From NCBI RefSeq assembly GCF_029853695.1, contig NZ_CP122537.1:2687501-2751500 (forward strand): a stretch of 64,000 bases of DNA. Direction: 5' to 3'. Positions 46,752 to 56,750 of this stretch are shown here, one piece after another. The notes under the pieces are model-generated. The model ran no database searches and had not been told where the DNA came from. It worked only from the letters and a program-made list of their open reading frames with translations. The position numbers were made by a program, and so were the translations under genes. This DNA comes from Jannaschia sp. GRR-S6-38. GTDB taxonomy: Bacteria; Pseudomonadota; Alphaproteobacteria; Rhodobacterales; Rhodobacteraceae. How positions within the stretch are numbered: the first letter of the stretch is position 1; each line of letters opens with the position of its first letter.

Positions 46752-48193
46752 CGCGGGACCCCGACAGCCGGGATCTGCTGGCCCATGACATCCGGGCCGC
46801 GATGTCGGACGTGATCGGGGGCTTAAGGCTGATCGAGGGGACGCCGCTGCCGGAGGCGGTGCGGGGCCAGCTGGACCGTATACAGTCGGCCTCGGAATTG
46901 CTGGCGCGGCTGGTCGAGACGCTCCTGACCGGCGGGCCGGAGGACGCGGCGGCGAGCCTCGGCAACCTGAACCTGCCGCGCTTTCTGGACGCCGAGCTGC
47001 GGCGCTGGCACGGGGCGGCCGCGCCGATGGGCACGCGCGTGCGGCTCGACCGCTCCGAGGACCTGCCGCAGGTGGTGCGGCTAAACGGGCTGCACCTGCG
47101 CCGGGTGGTGGCCAATCTGATGGGCAACGCGCTGCGCCACGCGCCCGGCGGGACGATTACCCTGGGCGCCGGGATTGATGGCGACGGGCAGCTGTCGATC
47201 CGCGTGACCGACGCGGGGCCGGGCTTTCCGCAGGCCCTGCTCGACGATCCGTTCCAGGTCGATGCGGCCGCCGGGCCGGGGCGGGGGACGGGCATGGGGC
47301 TGCAGATCGCGGCCGCCCATGCCGAGGCGCTGGGCGGCCGGATCGCGCTGCGAAATCGCCCCGAGGGCGGCGCGGAGGTGGCGCTGAGCGTGCCGCGCGC
47401 GGTCTGGGAGCGGGACAGCGCCGCGGATGCCGCGCTGCCCGACCTGCGCGGCGCGCGGATCTTGGTGGCCGATGACAGCCTGACGGTGCGGACGCTGCTC
47501 GCGGGCATGATCTCGCGGCTGGGCGCGGAATGCGAGACGGCGCGGGACGGGATCGAGGCGCTGAACTGGCTGTCGCGGGAGCGCTTCGACCTCGCGTTGA
47601 TCGATATCGAGATGCCGGTGCTGGGCGGGCTGGAGGTGCTGCGCTCGGAACGACTGCGGCAGGCCTGGGGGGTGGCGCCGCCGACCTCGATGGTTGCGAT
47701 CACGGCCCACGGGCTGGAGGACAGCGCCGAGGCGATCCGCGAGGCGGGGGCCGATGGCACCATCCCGAAGCCGCTGCCGGGGATCGAGAGCTTCGCGCGC
47801 AGCCTCGCGCATTTCCTGAGCGCGGCGCCGGACCCGTCGAATTGGAGGCCCGAGCGCGCCGCGCCGCTCTCGGCCGTGACCCTGTCGGAGCTGATGCACG
47901 CCGCCGGCCCCGACCACGCGGCGGCGCTGCTGGCCGGGCTGCGCGCCGATCTCGAACGGGTCGAGCGTGAGCTCGGCCGGGCGCTGGCCGCGGGCCGGCG
48001 TGACGAGATCGCGGCGCAGACGCATGTCCTTCTGTCGCTGGTGGGTGCGGTCGGCGCGCTGCCCACGCAGGAAGCCGCGCGGCGGCTCAACCGCCTGGCC
48101 GATGACGGCGGGGCCGAGGCGGTGCAGATCGCGGGCAAGGTCTGCCTGGGCCGGCTCTCCGACTTGCGAGCGGAGCTCGACGCCGCGGGCTGA
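46748..48193 (+). CDS. Hybrid histidine kinase with receiver and Hpt-like domain
   Basis: 481 aa, cytoplasmic. His13 in LLAHDIRAAMSDVIGG is the phosphorylated His; N-box NLMGNALRHAPGG (123-135); G-boxes DAGPG (155-159) and GTGMGL (180-185). Receiver from 236: DD242-243, phospho-Asp286 (LIDIEMP), Lys341. The last 120 residues resemble an Hpt bundle, with His426 in THVLLSLVGAVGA. No sensor domain, so input comes from a partner. Translationally coupled to prpE, an unexpected pairing. Confidence 0.88.
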   Translation: MTRDPDSRDLLAHDIRAAMSDVIGGLRLIEGTPLPEAVRGQLDRIQSASELLARLVETLLTGGPEDAAASLGNLNLPRFLDAELRRWHGAAAPMGTRVRLDRSEDLPQVVRLNGLHLRRVVANLMGNALRHAPGGTITLGAGIDGDGQLSIRVTDAGPGFPQALLDDPFQVDAAAGPGRGTGMGLQIAAAHAEALGGRIALRNRPEGGAEVALSVPRAVWERDSAADAALPDLRGARILVADDSLTVRTLLAGMISRLGAECETARDGIEALNWLSRERFDLALIDIEMPVLGGLEVLRSERLRQAWGVAPPTSMVAITAHGLEDSAEAIREAGADGTIPKPLPGIESFARSLAHFLSAAPDPSNWRPERAAPLSAVTLSELMHAAGPDHAAALLAGLRADLERVERELGRALAAGRRDEIAAQTHVLLSLVGAVGALPTQEAARRLNRLADDGGAEAVQIAGKVCLGRLSDLRAELDAAG

Positions 48194-48201
48194 GCGCCGT
48201 G

Positions 48202-49413
48202 TCAGACCAGGACGGTCTCGACCCGCGCGCCCGCCTCCAGCGTGCGGTGCACCGGGCATTTGTCGGCGATCTCCAGCAGGCGCGCGCGCTGCGCGTCGTC
48301 GAGATCGCCGGTCAGCGCGATGGCGCGGTGGAAGCGGTCGATCCGCTCGGCCCCGCCGGAGGGTGCGTCCTGCGCGTGCATCCGGTCGTGGCTGATATCG
48401 ACGCTCACATGGTCGAGCGGCCAGCCCTTGCGGCGCGCATACATCCGGATCGTCATCGAGGTGCAGGCGCCGAGTCCCGCGGCCAGAAGCTGGTAGGGCG
48501 TCAACCCACGATCGGTGCCGCCATAGGATTTCGGCTCGTCGGCGACGAGATGGTGGCGGGCGCCGGCGAAGACGTCCTGCGCGAAGCCCGCGGCGTCGAC
48601 TTCGGAGATGCGGGTGACGCCCTCGGGCGCTCCGGGCGGCGGCGCGGGGCGGCGCAGAGGCAGGTAGCGCGCGACCCAGGCCCCGATCACCTCGGCGGCG
48701 TATTCGGCATCGGCGGGGCGGGTGACGAGGTGATCGGCATCGTCCAGCGTCACGAAGCTCTTGGGGTGCCTGGCGGCGGTGAAGATGCGGGTGGCGTTGT
48801 CGATGCCCACGACCTCGTCGCGGGGCGCGTGCAGGATCAGGAGCGCGGGGGCGAGCGCGGCGATGCGCGCCTCGAGCCCGGCGCCGGCTACGTCCTCGAC
48901 GAAGCCCTGCCCGATGCGGACGGAATGGCCGCCCAGCCGGACCTCGGCCGCACCTTCGCGCGCGATTTCGTCGAGCTGGCCCGCAAAATTATGGGTGACG
49001 TGGCCCGGATCGAAGGGCGCGCCGATGGTCGCGACGGCTTTCACCGACGGGATTTCGCCCGCCGCGCGCAGCACCGCCGCGCCGCCCAGCGAATGCCCGA
49101 TCAGGAGGCCCGGGGCCATGTCCCGCGCCGCCAGCGCCTCGGCCGCCGCCACGAGGTCGGCGGCGTTGGAGCTGAAGGAGGTGTTCTCGAACTCGCCATC
49201 CGAATGGCCGAGGCCCGTGAAGTCGAAGCGCAGCACCGCGATGCCCAGCCCGGCCAGCCGGGCGGCGATGCGGCGGGCGGCGGGGATGTCCTTTCCGCAG
49301 GTGAAGCAATGCGCCAGCAGCGCGGTGGCGAGCACCGGACCCTCGGGCAGGTCGAGCCGCGCGGCGAGGTCCGAGCCGTCATGGCCGGGAAAGGTGAAAC
49401 GTTCGGTGGGCAT
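48202..49413 (-). CDS. Alpha/beta hydrolase-OsmC fusion protein
   Basis: 403 aa. N-terminal hydrolase with nucleophile elbow GHSLGG (Ser108), LRFDFTGLGHSDGEF, HAPRDEVVGIDNA (Asp) and DDADHLVTRP (His). C-terminal OsmC/Ohr domain from about residue 270: GLTPYQLLAAGLGACTSMTI with peroxidatic Cys and later KCPVHRTL with resolving Cys. The fusion is known in proteobacteria and thought to treat organic peroxides or esters, unproven. The 49414-49649 gap upstream shows no gene. Confidence 0.9.
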   Translation of the reverse strand: MPTERFTFPGHDGSDLAARLDLPEGPVLATALLAHCFTCGKDIPAARRIAARLAGLGIAVLRFDFTGLGHSDGEFENTSFSSNAADLVAAAEALAARDMAPGLLIGHSLGGAAVLRAAGEIPSVKAVATIGAPFDPGHVTHNFAGQLDEIAREGAAEVRLGGHSVRIGQGFVEDVAGAGLEARIAALAPALLILHAPRDEVVGIDNATRIFTAARHPKSFVTLDDADHLVTRPADAEYAAEVIGAWVARYLPLRRPAPPPGAPEGVTRISEVDAAGFAQDVFAGARHHLVADEPKSYGGTDRGLTPYQLLAAGLGACTSMTIRMYARRKGWPLDHVSVDISHDRMHAQDAPSGGAERIDRFHRAIALTGDLDDAQRARLLEIADKCPVHRTLEAGARVETVLV

Positions 49414-49649
49414 CGGCGGCTCCTTCAGGCGTGACGCGGAGGATGGGGCGCGGGGCGGGACCGGGCAACCCGCATCACCGCATGGTGAGACGCCGCGAGT
49501 AGGGAATCCCTGACTGGTCCGGGCCATCCGCGGCGGGCAGGGTTGCGGGGTCCGCACCGGGGCCGAGGGGGGCAACGGACCCGGGGCGGGCGATCCGGCG
49601 GGTCCCTGTGGGTCCGCCCTGTCGTTTCCAGTTTCGTGGGGAGTCTGCC

Positions 49650-50315
49650 ATGCCGATCGAGATCACCGAACGCGCCGTCCGCTGCGGGCCGCACCTGTAC
49701 CACAGAGGGCTGGCCTATCGCATCCGGCTGGGAAGCTACGGGCTGCGGATGGACCCGGTGGGTCCGCAGGTCTGGCTGGCGCCCGACGGCGCGGTGGGCG
49801 CGCGGCAGGTGATCGCGAGCGGGATCGTCGCCCGGAAATACGACCTCGACTGGGACACGATCAGCCATGCCGAGATGGGCGTCTTCGGCGCGCTGGGCGT
49901 GCTGACCTGCGGCGGGTCTGGCGTGCGGCCTTTCGATCTGAACGAGGCGCGGCGCGCGCGGCTGAAGCTGTTGCGCCTGACCGTGCCGCAGGACGCCTTC
50001 GCGACGCGGCTGGCCGCCCCGGCGGCGGAGGCCCGGGCGCGGACGAGCGCGCCGGAATGCGGGCTGCATGTCGTGACCGAGACCTGGAGCATCGCCGCGG
50101 CGGAGCTCGCCGACAGGCTGCCCACGGGGCCGCTCGGGCCGATGGACCTGCATGTCGCGGGAACGGAGCTGGCGCTGCGGGCGGGGCGGGGCGCCGATGC
50201 GCCGATCCTGCCGCTCGGGCCCGGCACGACCTTCGCCTACGCGATGACCCGCGTGAAGGCTGCGACCGAGACCGGGCCGCAGGCGCGGCGCGACGGGATG
50301 CAGCGCATGGGCTGA
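49650..50315 (+). CDS. Hypothetical protein
   Basis: 221 aa, soluble, not recognised. Opens ITERAVRCGPHLYHRGLAYR; contains few Cys and Trp, a mixed alpha/beta pattern (DWDTISHAEMGVFGALGVL) and VVTETWSIAAAELADRL. GGGGAG 7 bases before ATG 49650 decides the start; ATG 49608 has none. Alone between the hydrolase-OsmC gene and convergent gltX. Confidence 0.65.
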   Translation: MPIEITERAVRCGPHLYHRGLAYRIRLGSYGLRMDPVGPQVWLAPDGAVGARQVIASGIVARKYDLDWDTISHAEMGVFGALGVLTCGGSGVRPFDLNEARRARLKLLRLTVPQDAFATRLAAPAAEARARTSAPECGLHVVTETWSIAAAELADRLPTGPLGPMDLHVAGTELALRAGRGADAPILPLGPGTTFAYAMTRVKAATETGPQARRDGMQRMG

Positions 50316-50334
50316 TCCCGGCCGTCGGGCGCGG

Positions 50335-51666
50335 TCAGAGGCGCGGGCGGGTCTGCATCAGGGGCATCAGATCGCCCATGTCGGGGCCGGTGTCGCGGCC
50401 GGTGACCGCCAGGCGCAGCGGCTTGAACAGCGCCTTGCCCTTGCGGCCGGTCTTGGCCTTCACGGCGCCGGTCCATTCGCCCCAGGTCGCATCCGTGAAG
50501 GGCGGATCGGGCAGCAGCGCCAGCGCCTCGCCCACAAATTCGCGATCCTCCTCGGGCAGATCGGGCTGCGCGCCGTCGCGCAGCAGCGCCCACCAGGCGG
50601 CGATCTCGGCGCGGGTGTCGATGTTGTCGCGCACCACGTTCCAGAAGCGCTCGGCCAGATCGGCGGGCACGCCGGCCGCGGCCACCTCGTCGCGGACCGC
50701 GGCGAGCGGCAGGGTCTGCAGGTGGTGAGCGGTGAGCGGGCGCAGGTCGCGGAGGTCGAACTTGGTCGGCGCGGAGCTGAAATGCGCGAGATCGAAGCTC
50801 TCGATCAGCTCCTGCGGGGTCGCGCGCAGCTCAACGGGCTGCGAGGAGCCGATCCGCGCCATCAGGCTCAGCAGCGCCATGGGCTCGATCCCCTGCGCGC
50901 GCAAATCGCGCAGGCTGAGCGTGCCGAGCCGCTTCGAGAGCGCCTCGCCCTGCGGGCCGGTCAGCAGCGAGTGATGGGCGAAGGCGGGATGGCCGTGGCC
51001 CAGCGCGGCCATGATCTGGATCTGAGTGGCGGTGTTGGTCACATGGTCGGAGCCGCGCACGACATGGGTCACGCCCATCTCGGTGTCGTCCACGACCGAG
51101 GCCAGCGTGTAGAGCACCTGCCCGTCGCCCCGGATCAGCACCGGGTCGCTGACGCTGGCCGCGTCGATCGACAGGTCGCCCAAGATCCCGTCGCTCCATT
51201 CGATGCGCTCATGGTCGAGCTTGAAGCGCCAATGGCCGCCGCGCTCGGCGCGCAGGCGGTCGCGCTCGGCCTCGGAGAGGTCCAACGCGGCGCGGTCATA
51301 GACCGGCGGGCGGCCCATGTTGAGCTGCTTCTTGCGCTTGAGGTCGAGCTCGGTCGGCGTCTCGAACGCCTCGTACAGACGGCCCGCGGCGCGCATGGCA
51401 TCGGCGGCGGCGGCGTAGCGGTCGAGCCGGGCGGACTGCCGCTCCTCGCGGTCCCAGTCGAGGCCCAGCCATTCGAGATCCTCGCGGATCGCGTCGACAT
51501 ATTCCTCGCGCGAGCGCTCGGGATCGGTGTCGTCGAGGCGCAGGATGAAGGTGCCGCCGGCCTTGCGCGCGATCAGCCAGTTCATCAGCGCCGTCCGCAG
51601 GTTGCCCACGTGGATATGGCCGGTGGGCGACGGGGCGAAGCGGGTGACGGTGTCGGTGGACGGCAT
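50335..51666 (-). CDS. gltX: Glutamyl-tRNA synthetase
   Basis: 443 aa. HIGH-type GHIHVGN at residues 16-22 after FAPSPT, catalytic domain GGTFILRLDDTDPERSREEY, and KMSKS-type ALSKRLG near residue 243. Alphaproteobacteria often carry two GltX; this is the shorter kind, which can charge tRNA-Gln or tRNA-Glu. Divergent from the MBL gene. Confidence 0.95.
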   Translation of the reverse strand: MPSTDTVTRFAPSPTGHIHVGNLRTALMNWLIARKAGGTFILRLDDTDPERSREEYVDAIREDLEWLGLDWDREERQSARLDRYAAAADAMRAAGRLYEAFETPTELDLKRKKQLNMGRPPVYDRAALDLSEAERDRLRAERGGHWRFKLDHERIEWSDGILGDLSIDAASVSDPVLIRGDGQVLYTLASVVDDTEMGVTHVVRGSDHVTNTATQIQIMAALGHGHPAFAHHSLLTGPQGEALSKRLGTLSLRDLRAQGIEPMALLSLMARIGSSQPVELRATPQELIESFDLAHFSSAPTKFDLRDLRPLTAHHLQTLPLAAVRDEVAAAGVPADLAERFWNVVRDNIDTRAEIAAWWALLRDGAQPDLPEEDREFVGEALALLPDPPFTDATWGEWTGAVKAKTGRKGKALFKPLRLAVTGRDTGPDMGDLMPLMQTRPRL

Positions 51667-51795
51667 GGGACGGGCTCCTTTACGCGCAGGGGTGTTGTCA
51701 CCGGGGCGGGGTGTTGTCCAGCCTCGGACGGATCTCGACGGGGGGGCGGGCCGTCCTAGCTCAAGTGGCATCGTCAACACGGGAGTTCCGACGAC

Positions 51796-52722
51796 ATGAC
51801 CAATATGACCCGCCGCGCCGCGCTGACCGCCGCCGCCGCGATCCCCGCCGCCGCCCTGTTGCCCGCCAGCGCCGCACGCGCCGCCGCGCATGCCGCCACT
51901 GGGCCCACCCAACCCAAGGCACGCGGCGCCAAGGTCGGCGATCTGACCGTCACCGCGCTGCTGGCGGGCACCGCCTCGCGCGAGGGCGACCAGCAGGAGA
52001 CCTTCGGCATGAATGTCGATGCGGAAACTTTCGCCGAGGTGTCGCAGAAGGCCTTCCTGCCCGTCGACAAGTCGCAGTTCTTCTTCACCCCCACGCTGGT
52101 GCGCGCGGGCGAGAACGTCATCCTGTTCGACACCGGCCTGAATTCCGCCGGGCTGATGGAGGCGATGTCCGAGGCCGGCGCCACCGCCGATGAGGTGACC
52201 CATGTTGTCATCACCCACATGCATGGCGACCATATCGGCGGGCTTCTGACCGACGGCGCGCCCACCTTCGCCAATGCCGAGCACATCACCGGGGAGGCTG
52301 AGATGGCGCATTGGTCCGAAGCCGGGGGCGACAGCTTCGAGGCCAACGTGGCCTCGCTGCGCGACCAGTTCACGCTCATCGGCGACGGCGCGGAGCTGGC
52401 CCCGGGCATCACCGCGATGGCGATGTTCGGGCATACGCCCGGCATGATGGGCTACATGCTGAACTCGGGCGACGCGTCGCTGCTGATCACGGCGGACATG
52501 ACGAACCACTATGTTTGGTCGCTGGCCTATCCCGACTGGGAGGTCCGCTTCGACATGGACAAGGCCGCCGCCGCCGAGACCCGCCGCCGCGTGCTGGGGA
52601 TGCTCGCCGCCGAGCGGATGCCGATGCTGGGCTACCATATGCCGTTCCCGGCCATGGGCTTCGTCGAGGCGCGCGACACCGGCTTTCACTGGACGCCCGA
52701 AAGCTACCAGCTGATGCTGTGA
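51796..52722 (+). CDS. Tat-exported metallo-beta-lactamase fold hydrolase
   Basis: 308 aa. Signal MTRRAALTAAAAIPAAALLP with a twin Arg; cleavage near ARA. Zn ligands ITHMHGDHIGG (HxHxDH), then GHTPGMMGY, ADMTNHYVW and C-terminal GYHMPFPAMGF. The substrate may be an acyl-homoserine lactone or other ester. ATG 51796 has no strong SD; TCGACGACATG precedes. A hairpin follows. Confidence 0.88.
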   Translation: MTNMTRRAALTAAAAIPAAALLPASAARAAAHAATGPTQPKARGAKVGDLTVTALLAGTASREGDQQETFGMNVDAETFAEVSQKAFLPVDKSQFFFTPTLVRAGENVILFDTGLNSAGLMEAMSEAGATADEVTHVVITHMHGDHIGGLLTDGAPTFANAEHITGEAEMAHWSEAGGDSFEANVASLRDQFTLIGDGAELAPGITAMAMFGHTPGMMGYMLNSGDASLLITADMTNHYVWSLAYPDWEVRFDMDKAAAAETRRRVLGMLAAERMPMLGYHMPFPAMGFVEARDTGFHWTPESYQLML

Positions 52723-52728
52723 GGAACG

Positions 52729-52754
52729 GGCGAGGGGCCATCCGGTCCCTCGCC
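52729..52754 (+). terminator. Hairpin after the MBL gene
   Basis: GGCGAGGG (52729-52736) pairs with CCCTCGCC (52747-52754) over 10 nt, 7 bases after the stop; followed by TCTC, a weak U tract. Confidence 0.6.
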
Positions 52755-52889
52755 TCTCCGCGCAACCGGGCCCCGTCGGCCCACTCGGGAGCCCGAGGGC
52801 CGGCGGATGACGGGCGGGCGCCTCCGTCTCCCGCCTTGCGCTTGCCGCCATGCGGGGACTAGCAGGGGGCACCACCCGGAGGCCCGCCC

Positions 52890-53279
52890 ATGACCGACCT
52901 GCGCCAAGCCGCCCTCGCCGTGCGCGAGAACGCCCATGCCCCTTATTCCGGCTTCAAGGTCGGCGCGGCCCTGCGGACCGCCTCGGGCGCGGTCTTCGTG
53001 GGCTGCAATGTCGAGAACGTCGCCTATCCGGAAGGCACCTGCGCCGAGGCCGGGGCCATCGCGGCGATGGTCGCGGCAGGCGAAACCCGGCTGGCCGAGG
53101 TCTATGTGGTCGGAGACGCGCCCGCGCCGGTCTCGCCCTGCGGCGGCTGCCGCCAGAAGTTGGCGGAGTTCGGGACGGGGGATGTCGCCGTCACCATGGC
53201 CACGACCGGCGGGGACGAGCGGGTCACCACCATCGCCGAGCTGCTTCCCGGCGCCTTCGACGCGAGCCACCTGCCGTGA
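52890..53279 (+). CDS. cdd: Cytidine deaminase
   Basis: 129 aa, converts cytidine to uridine. Zn ligands and catalytic Glu: TCAEAGAI and PCGGCRQ; substrate Asn in GCNVENVAYPEG. Tetrameric short type. First gene of a salvage operon cdd-deoA-deoB-add-upp. The stop overlaps GTG of deoA. Confidence 0.95.
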   Translation: MTDLRQAALAVRENAHAPYSGFKVGAALRTASGAVFVGCNVENVAYPEGTCAEAGAIAAMVAAGETRLAEVYVVGDAPAPVSPCGGCRQKLAEFGTGDVAVTMATTGGDERVTTIAELLPGAFDASHLP

Positions 53280-54592
53280 GCTTCCCGCGCGACATCCTGG
53301 CGGGGCTACGCAAGGGCCTCGCCCCCGCGCCCGACGCGCTGGCGGCCTTCGCGGCGGGGCTGGCCGACGGGTCCATCTCCGACGCCCAGGCCGGGGCCTT
53401 CGCGATGGGGATCTGCCATGCGCCGCTCTCACCGGAAGGCCGCGCCGCGCTGACCCGCGCGATGCGCGACGGCGGCGAGGTGCTGCAATGGGACCTGCCG
53501 GGCCCGGTGCTCGACAAGCATTCCACCGGTGGGGTGGGCGATTGCGTCTCGCTGATCCTCGCGCCGGCGCTGGCGGCCTGCGGTGCCTTCGTGCCGATGA
53601 TCTCGGGCCGGGGGCTGGGCCATACCGGCGGGACGCTGGACAAAATGGCCGCGATCCCGGGCCTGCGGATCGAGATGCAGACCGATGAGTTCCAGGACGT
53701 GGTCCGCCGCGTCGGCTGCGCCATCGTCGGGGCGACGGGCGACATCGCGCCGGCCGACAGGCGCCTCTACGCGGTGCGCGACGTGACCGGCACGGTCGAG
53801 AGCCTCGACCTGATCGTCGCCTCGATCCTGTCGAAGAAGCTGGCCGAGGGTCCCGAGGCGCTGGTGCTCGACGTCAAGACCGGCTCGGGCGCGTTCCTGG
53901 CCGATCCCGAGGCGGCGCGGCGGCTGGCCCGGGCGCTGGTCGAGACGGCGCAGGCCAACGGCGTCATGACCTCGGCCATCCTGACCGACATGAGCCAGCC
54001 GGCCGCGACCAGCGCAGGCAACGCGCTCGAGGTGATCACGGCGATGGAGGCGCTGACCGAGCCCGAAGGCCGGGCCTCGGCGCGCCTGGTCGCGCTGACC
54101 GAGGCACTGGGCGGCGAGGCGCTGGCGCTGGGCGGCATCGCCGAGGACGCGGCCGACGGGGCCGGGCGCGTCCGCGCGGCGCTGCATTCGGGCGCCGCGG
54201 TCGAGGTCTTCGGCCGCATGGTCGAAGCGCAAGGCGGACCGAGCGACTTTCCCGAGCGCTGGCGCGACCGCCTGCCGGCCGCGCCCGTCGTGGCCGAGCT
54301 GCATGCCGACCGCCCCGGCGTCCTGCGCGCGATCGACGCCCGCGCGCTGGGCGAGATCGTGGTGGATCTGGGCGGCGGGCGGCGGCGCGAGGACGACCGC
54401 ATCGACCTGGCCGTGGGCCTGAGCCATATCGCGCAACTCGGCGCGGTGGTGACGCAGGGCCAGCCGCTGGCGCGGGTCCATGCCAAGGACAGCGACAGCG
54501 CGCAGGCCGCCGCCATCCGCGTGGCCGAGGCGATGGAGATGGCCGAGGGCGCGGTGACGCCCCCGCCCCTGGTGCAGGAGACGATCCGATGA
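53276..54592 (+). CDS. deoA: Thymidine phosphorylase
   Basis: 438 aa; thymidine + Pi to thymine + deoxyribose-1-P. Family signature SGRGLGHTGGTLDKMAAIPG near residues 110-128, LDKHSTGGVGD at 79-89, SILSKKLAEG and VKTGSGAFL. GTG start inside the cdd stop (GTGA). Supplies deoB. Confidence 0.94.
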   Translation: MSFPRDILAGLRKGLAPAPDALAAFAAGLADGSISDAQAGAFAMGICHAPLSPEGRAALTRAMRDGGEVLQWDLPGPVLDKHSTGGVGDCVSLILAPALAACGAFVPMISGRGLGHTGGTLDKMAAIPGLRIEMQTDEFQDVVRRVGCAIVGATGDIAPADRRLYAVRDVTGTVESLDLIVASILSKKLAEGPEALVLDVKTGSGAFLADPEAARRLARALVETAQANGVMTSAILTDMSQPAATSAGNALEVITAMEALTEPEGRASARLVALTEALGGEALALGGIAEDAADGAGRVRAALHSGAAVEVFGRMVEAQGGPSDFPERWRDRLPAAPVVAELHADRPGVLRAIDARALGEIVVDLGGGRRREDDRIDLAVGLSHIAQLGAVVTQGQPLARVHAKDSDSAQAAAIRVAEAMEMAEGAVTPPPLVQETIR

Positions 54593-55770
54593 GCCGCGCC
54601 TTCCTGGTCGTGCTGGACTCGGTCGGCTGCGGCGGGGCCCCGGATGCGGGCGAATTCGGCGATGCCGGCGCGAACACGCTTGCCCATATCGCACAATTCT
54701 GCGCGACAAAGCGGCCTGAAGGCCCGGTTCGTTTACCAAATCTCAATAATCTGGGGCTGGGTGCGGCGATCCGGCTGGCGTCGGACGCGGCGGCGCCGGG
54801 GCTGGAGGCGGACCCCGCGGGGCGCTGGGGCGCGGCGACCGAAGTGAGCCGCGGCAAGGACACCCCCTCGGGCCATTGGGAGCTGGCGGGCCTGCCGGTG
54901 CCCTGGGACTGGCACTATTTCCCGGAAACCGACCCCTGCTTCTCGCCCGAGCTGGTCGCCAAGGTCTGCGCGGCGGCGGGGACCGAGGGCATCCTCGGCA
55001 ATCGCCACGCCTCGGGCACGCTCATCATCGAGGAGGAGGCCGAGGCGCATCTGCGGACGGGTTGGCCGATCTGTTACACCTCCGTCGACAGCGTCTTCCA
55101 GATCGCCGCGCATGAGGAGGTCTTTGGGCTGCAGCGGCTGCTCGATCTCTGCGCGGACCTGGCGCCGGAGCTGCACGCGATGAAGGTCGGGCGGGTGATC
55201 GCGCGGCCCTTCGTGGGGGCCGACGGCACCTGGACGCGGACGGCGAACCGCAAGGATTTCGCCATCGCGCCGCCCGCGCCGACGCTTTGCGACGCGGTGC
55301 AGGGCGCGGGCGGGCGCGTGCATGCCATCGGCAAGATCGGCGATATCTTCTCGATGCGGGGCATCGACAGCGCGGTGAAGGGTTCGGACGCGGCGTTGAT
55401 GGAGCACCTGGCGCAGTCGGTGGCGGAGATGCCCGACGGCTCGCTGACCTTCGCGAATTTCGTCGAGTTCGACTCGAATTTCGGCCATCGCCGCGATCCG
55501 GCAGGCTATGCCGGGCATCTGGAATGGTTCGACGCGGCGATCGGCCCGATCCTCGCGGCGCTGCGCCCCGGCGACCTGATGATCCTGACCGCCGATCACG
55601 GCAACGACCCGACCTGGCGCGGCAACGACCACACGCGCGAACGGGTGCCGGTGCTCTGTGCCGGAGTCGGGCCGGGCGAGGCGGGGCTGGTCGCCTTCGC
55701 CGATGTCGCCGCCTCGATCTGCGCGCATCTGGGCATCGATCCGGTCGGCCCCGGGAGGAGCTTTCTGTGA
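54589..55770 (+). CDS. deoB: Phosphopentomutase
   Basis: 393 aa, moves phosphate between C1 and C5 of (deoxy)ribose. Alkaline-phosphatase fold: VVLDSVGCGGAPDAGEFGD with metal Asp, SRGKDTPSGHWELAG with the phosphorylated Thr, and C-terminal LTADHGNDPTWRGNDHTRE metal site. Overlaps deoA (ATGA) and add (GTGA). Confidence 0.95.
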   Translation: MSRAFLVVLDSVGCGGAPDAGEFGDAGANTLAHIAQFCATKRPEGPVRLPNLNNLGLGAAIRLASDAAAPGLEADPAGRWGAATEVSRGKDTPSGHWELAGLPVPWDWHYFPETDPCFSPELVAKVCAAAGTEGILGNRHASGTLIIEEEAEAHLRTGWPICYTSVDSVFQIAAHEEVFGLQRLLDLCADLAPELHAMKVGRVIARPFVGADGTWTRTANRKDFAIAPPAPTLCDAVQGAGGRVHAIGKIGDIFSMRGIDSAVKGSDAALMEHLAQSVAEMPDGSLTFANFVEFDSNFGHRRDPAGYAGHLEWFDAAIGPILAALRPGDLMILTADHGNDPTWRGNDHTRERVPVLCAGVGPGEAGLVAFADVAASICAHLGIDPVGPGRSFL

Positions 55771-56750
55771 GGCATCTGCCCAAGCTGGAGCTGCACCTGC
55801 ATCTGGAGGGCGCCGCGCCGCCGGAGTTCGTCCGCCGGCTTGCGGGCGAGAAGAAGCTGCGCCTCGACGGCGTCTTCGGCGCGTCCGGTGCGTATGATTA
55901 CAATGACTTCCCGGGCTTCCTTCAAGTCTATGAGCGGGCCACCGCGGTGCTGACGCGGCCCGAGGATTACGCCCGCCTGACGCGCGAGGTGCTGGAGCGG
56001 TCGCGCGACGAAGGCGTCATCTATACCGAAGCCTTCCTCAGCCCCGATTTCTGCGGCGGCCGCGACCTCGAGGCGTGGCGGGACTACCTGCACGCGATCC
56101 GCGAGGCGGCCGAGACCGTGGACGGGATCGCGATGCGCGGCGTCGTGACCTGCATCCGGCATTTCGGCCCGGACCTCGCGCGCGAGACCGCCCGCTGCGC
56201 CGCCGAGACCGCCGGGGCCTTCGTCACCGGCTTCGGCATCGCCGGCAACGAAGCGATCGGCAAGCCGCGCGACTTCGTCTGGGCCTTCGATTGTGCGCGC
56301 GAGGCGGGGCTGGGCCTGACGGCCCATGCGGGCGAGTTCGGCGGGCCCGACAGCGTGCGCGACGTGCTGGACGATCTGCGCGTGACCCGGGTCGGGCATG
56401 GCGTGCGCGCGATCGAGGACCCCGCGCTGGTCGAGCGGCTGGCCCGCGAGGGCGTGGTGCTGGAGGTCTGCCCCGCCTCGAACGTGGCGCTGGGCGTCTA
56501 CGCGAAGATCGATGCGCATCCGATTGAAAAGATGCGAGGCCGTGGCGTCGCGGTGACCGTGTCGACCGACGACCCGCCCTTCTTCCACACGACCATGACC
56601 GAGGAATACGAGGCGCTGCATCGCGTCTTCGACTGGCAGGGCGAGCATTTCCGCGACATCGCGCGCACCGCCGCCGATGCCGCCTTCTGCGACGCGGAGA
56701 CCCGCGCCGCGCTCCACAAGCAACTGGACACTGCCTCATGGACCATCTGA
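55767..56750 (+). CDS. add: Adenosine deaminase
   Basis: 327 aa. Zn ligands HLHLEG (His10, His12), substrate Gly-rich [13 protein letters not shown]-like TAHAGEFGG with catalytic Glu, RVGHGVRA and [11 protein letters not shown] start in the deoB stop. Could also act on adenine; ADA length and GIAGNE favour adenosine. Overlaps upp by 13 bases. Confidence 0.92.
   Translation: MRHLPKLELHLHLEGAAPPEFVRRLAGEKKLRLDGVFGASGAYDYNDFPGFLQVYERATAVLTRPEDYARLTREVLERSRDEGVIYTEAFLSPDFCGGRDLEAWRDYLHAIREAAETVDGIAMRGVVTCIRHFGPDLARETARCAAETAGAFVTGFGIAGNEAIGKPRDFVWAFDCAREAGLGLTAHAGEFGGPDSVRDVLDDLRVTRVGHGVRAIEDPALVERLAREGVVLEVCPASNVALGVYAKIDAHPIEKMRGRGVAVTVSTDDPPFFHTTMTEEYEALHRVFDWQGEHFRDIARTAADAAFCDAETRAALHKQLDTASWTI

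Noticed and set aside
49540..49620. Imperfect GC hairpins upstream of the hypothetical gene at 49650
   Set aside because: Short, mismatched stems expected in sequence of this GC content; no conserved role visible.
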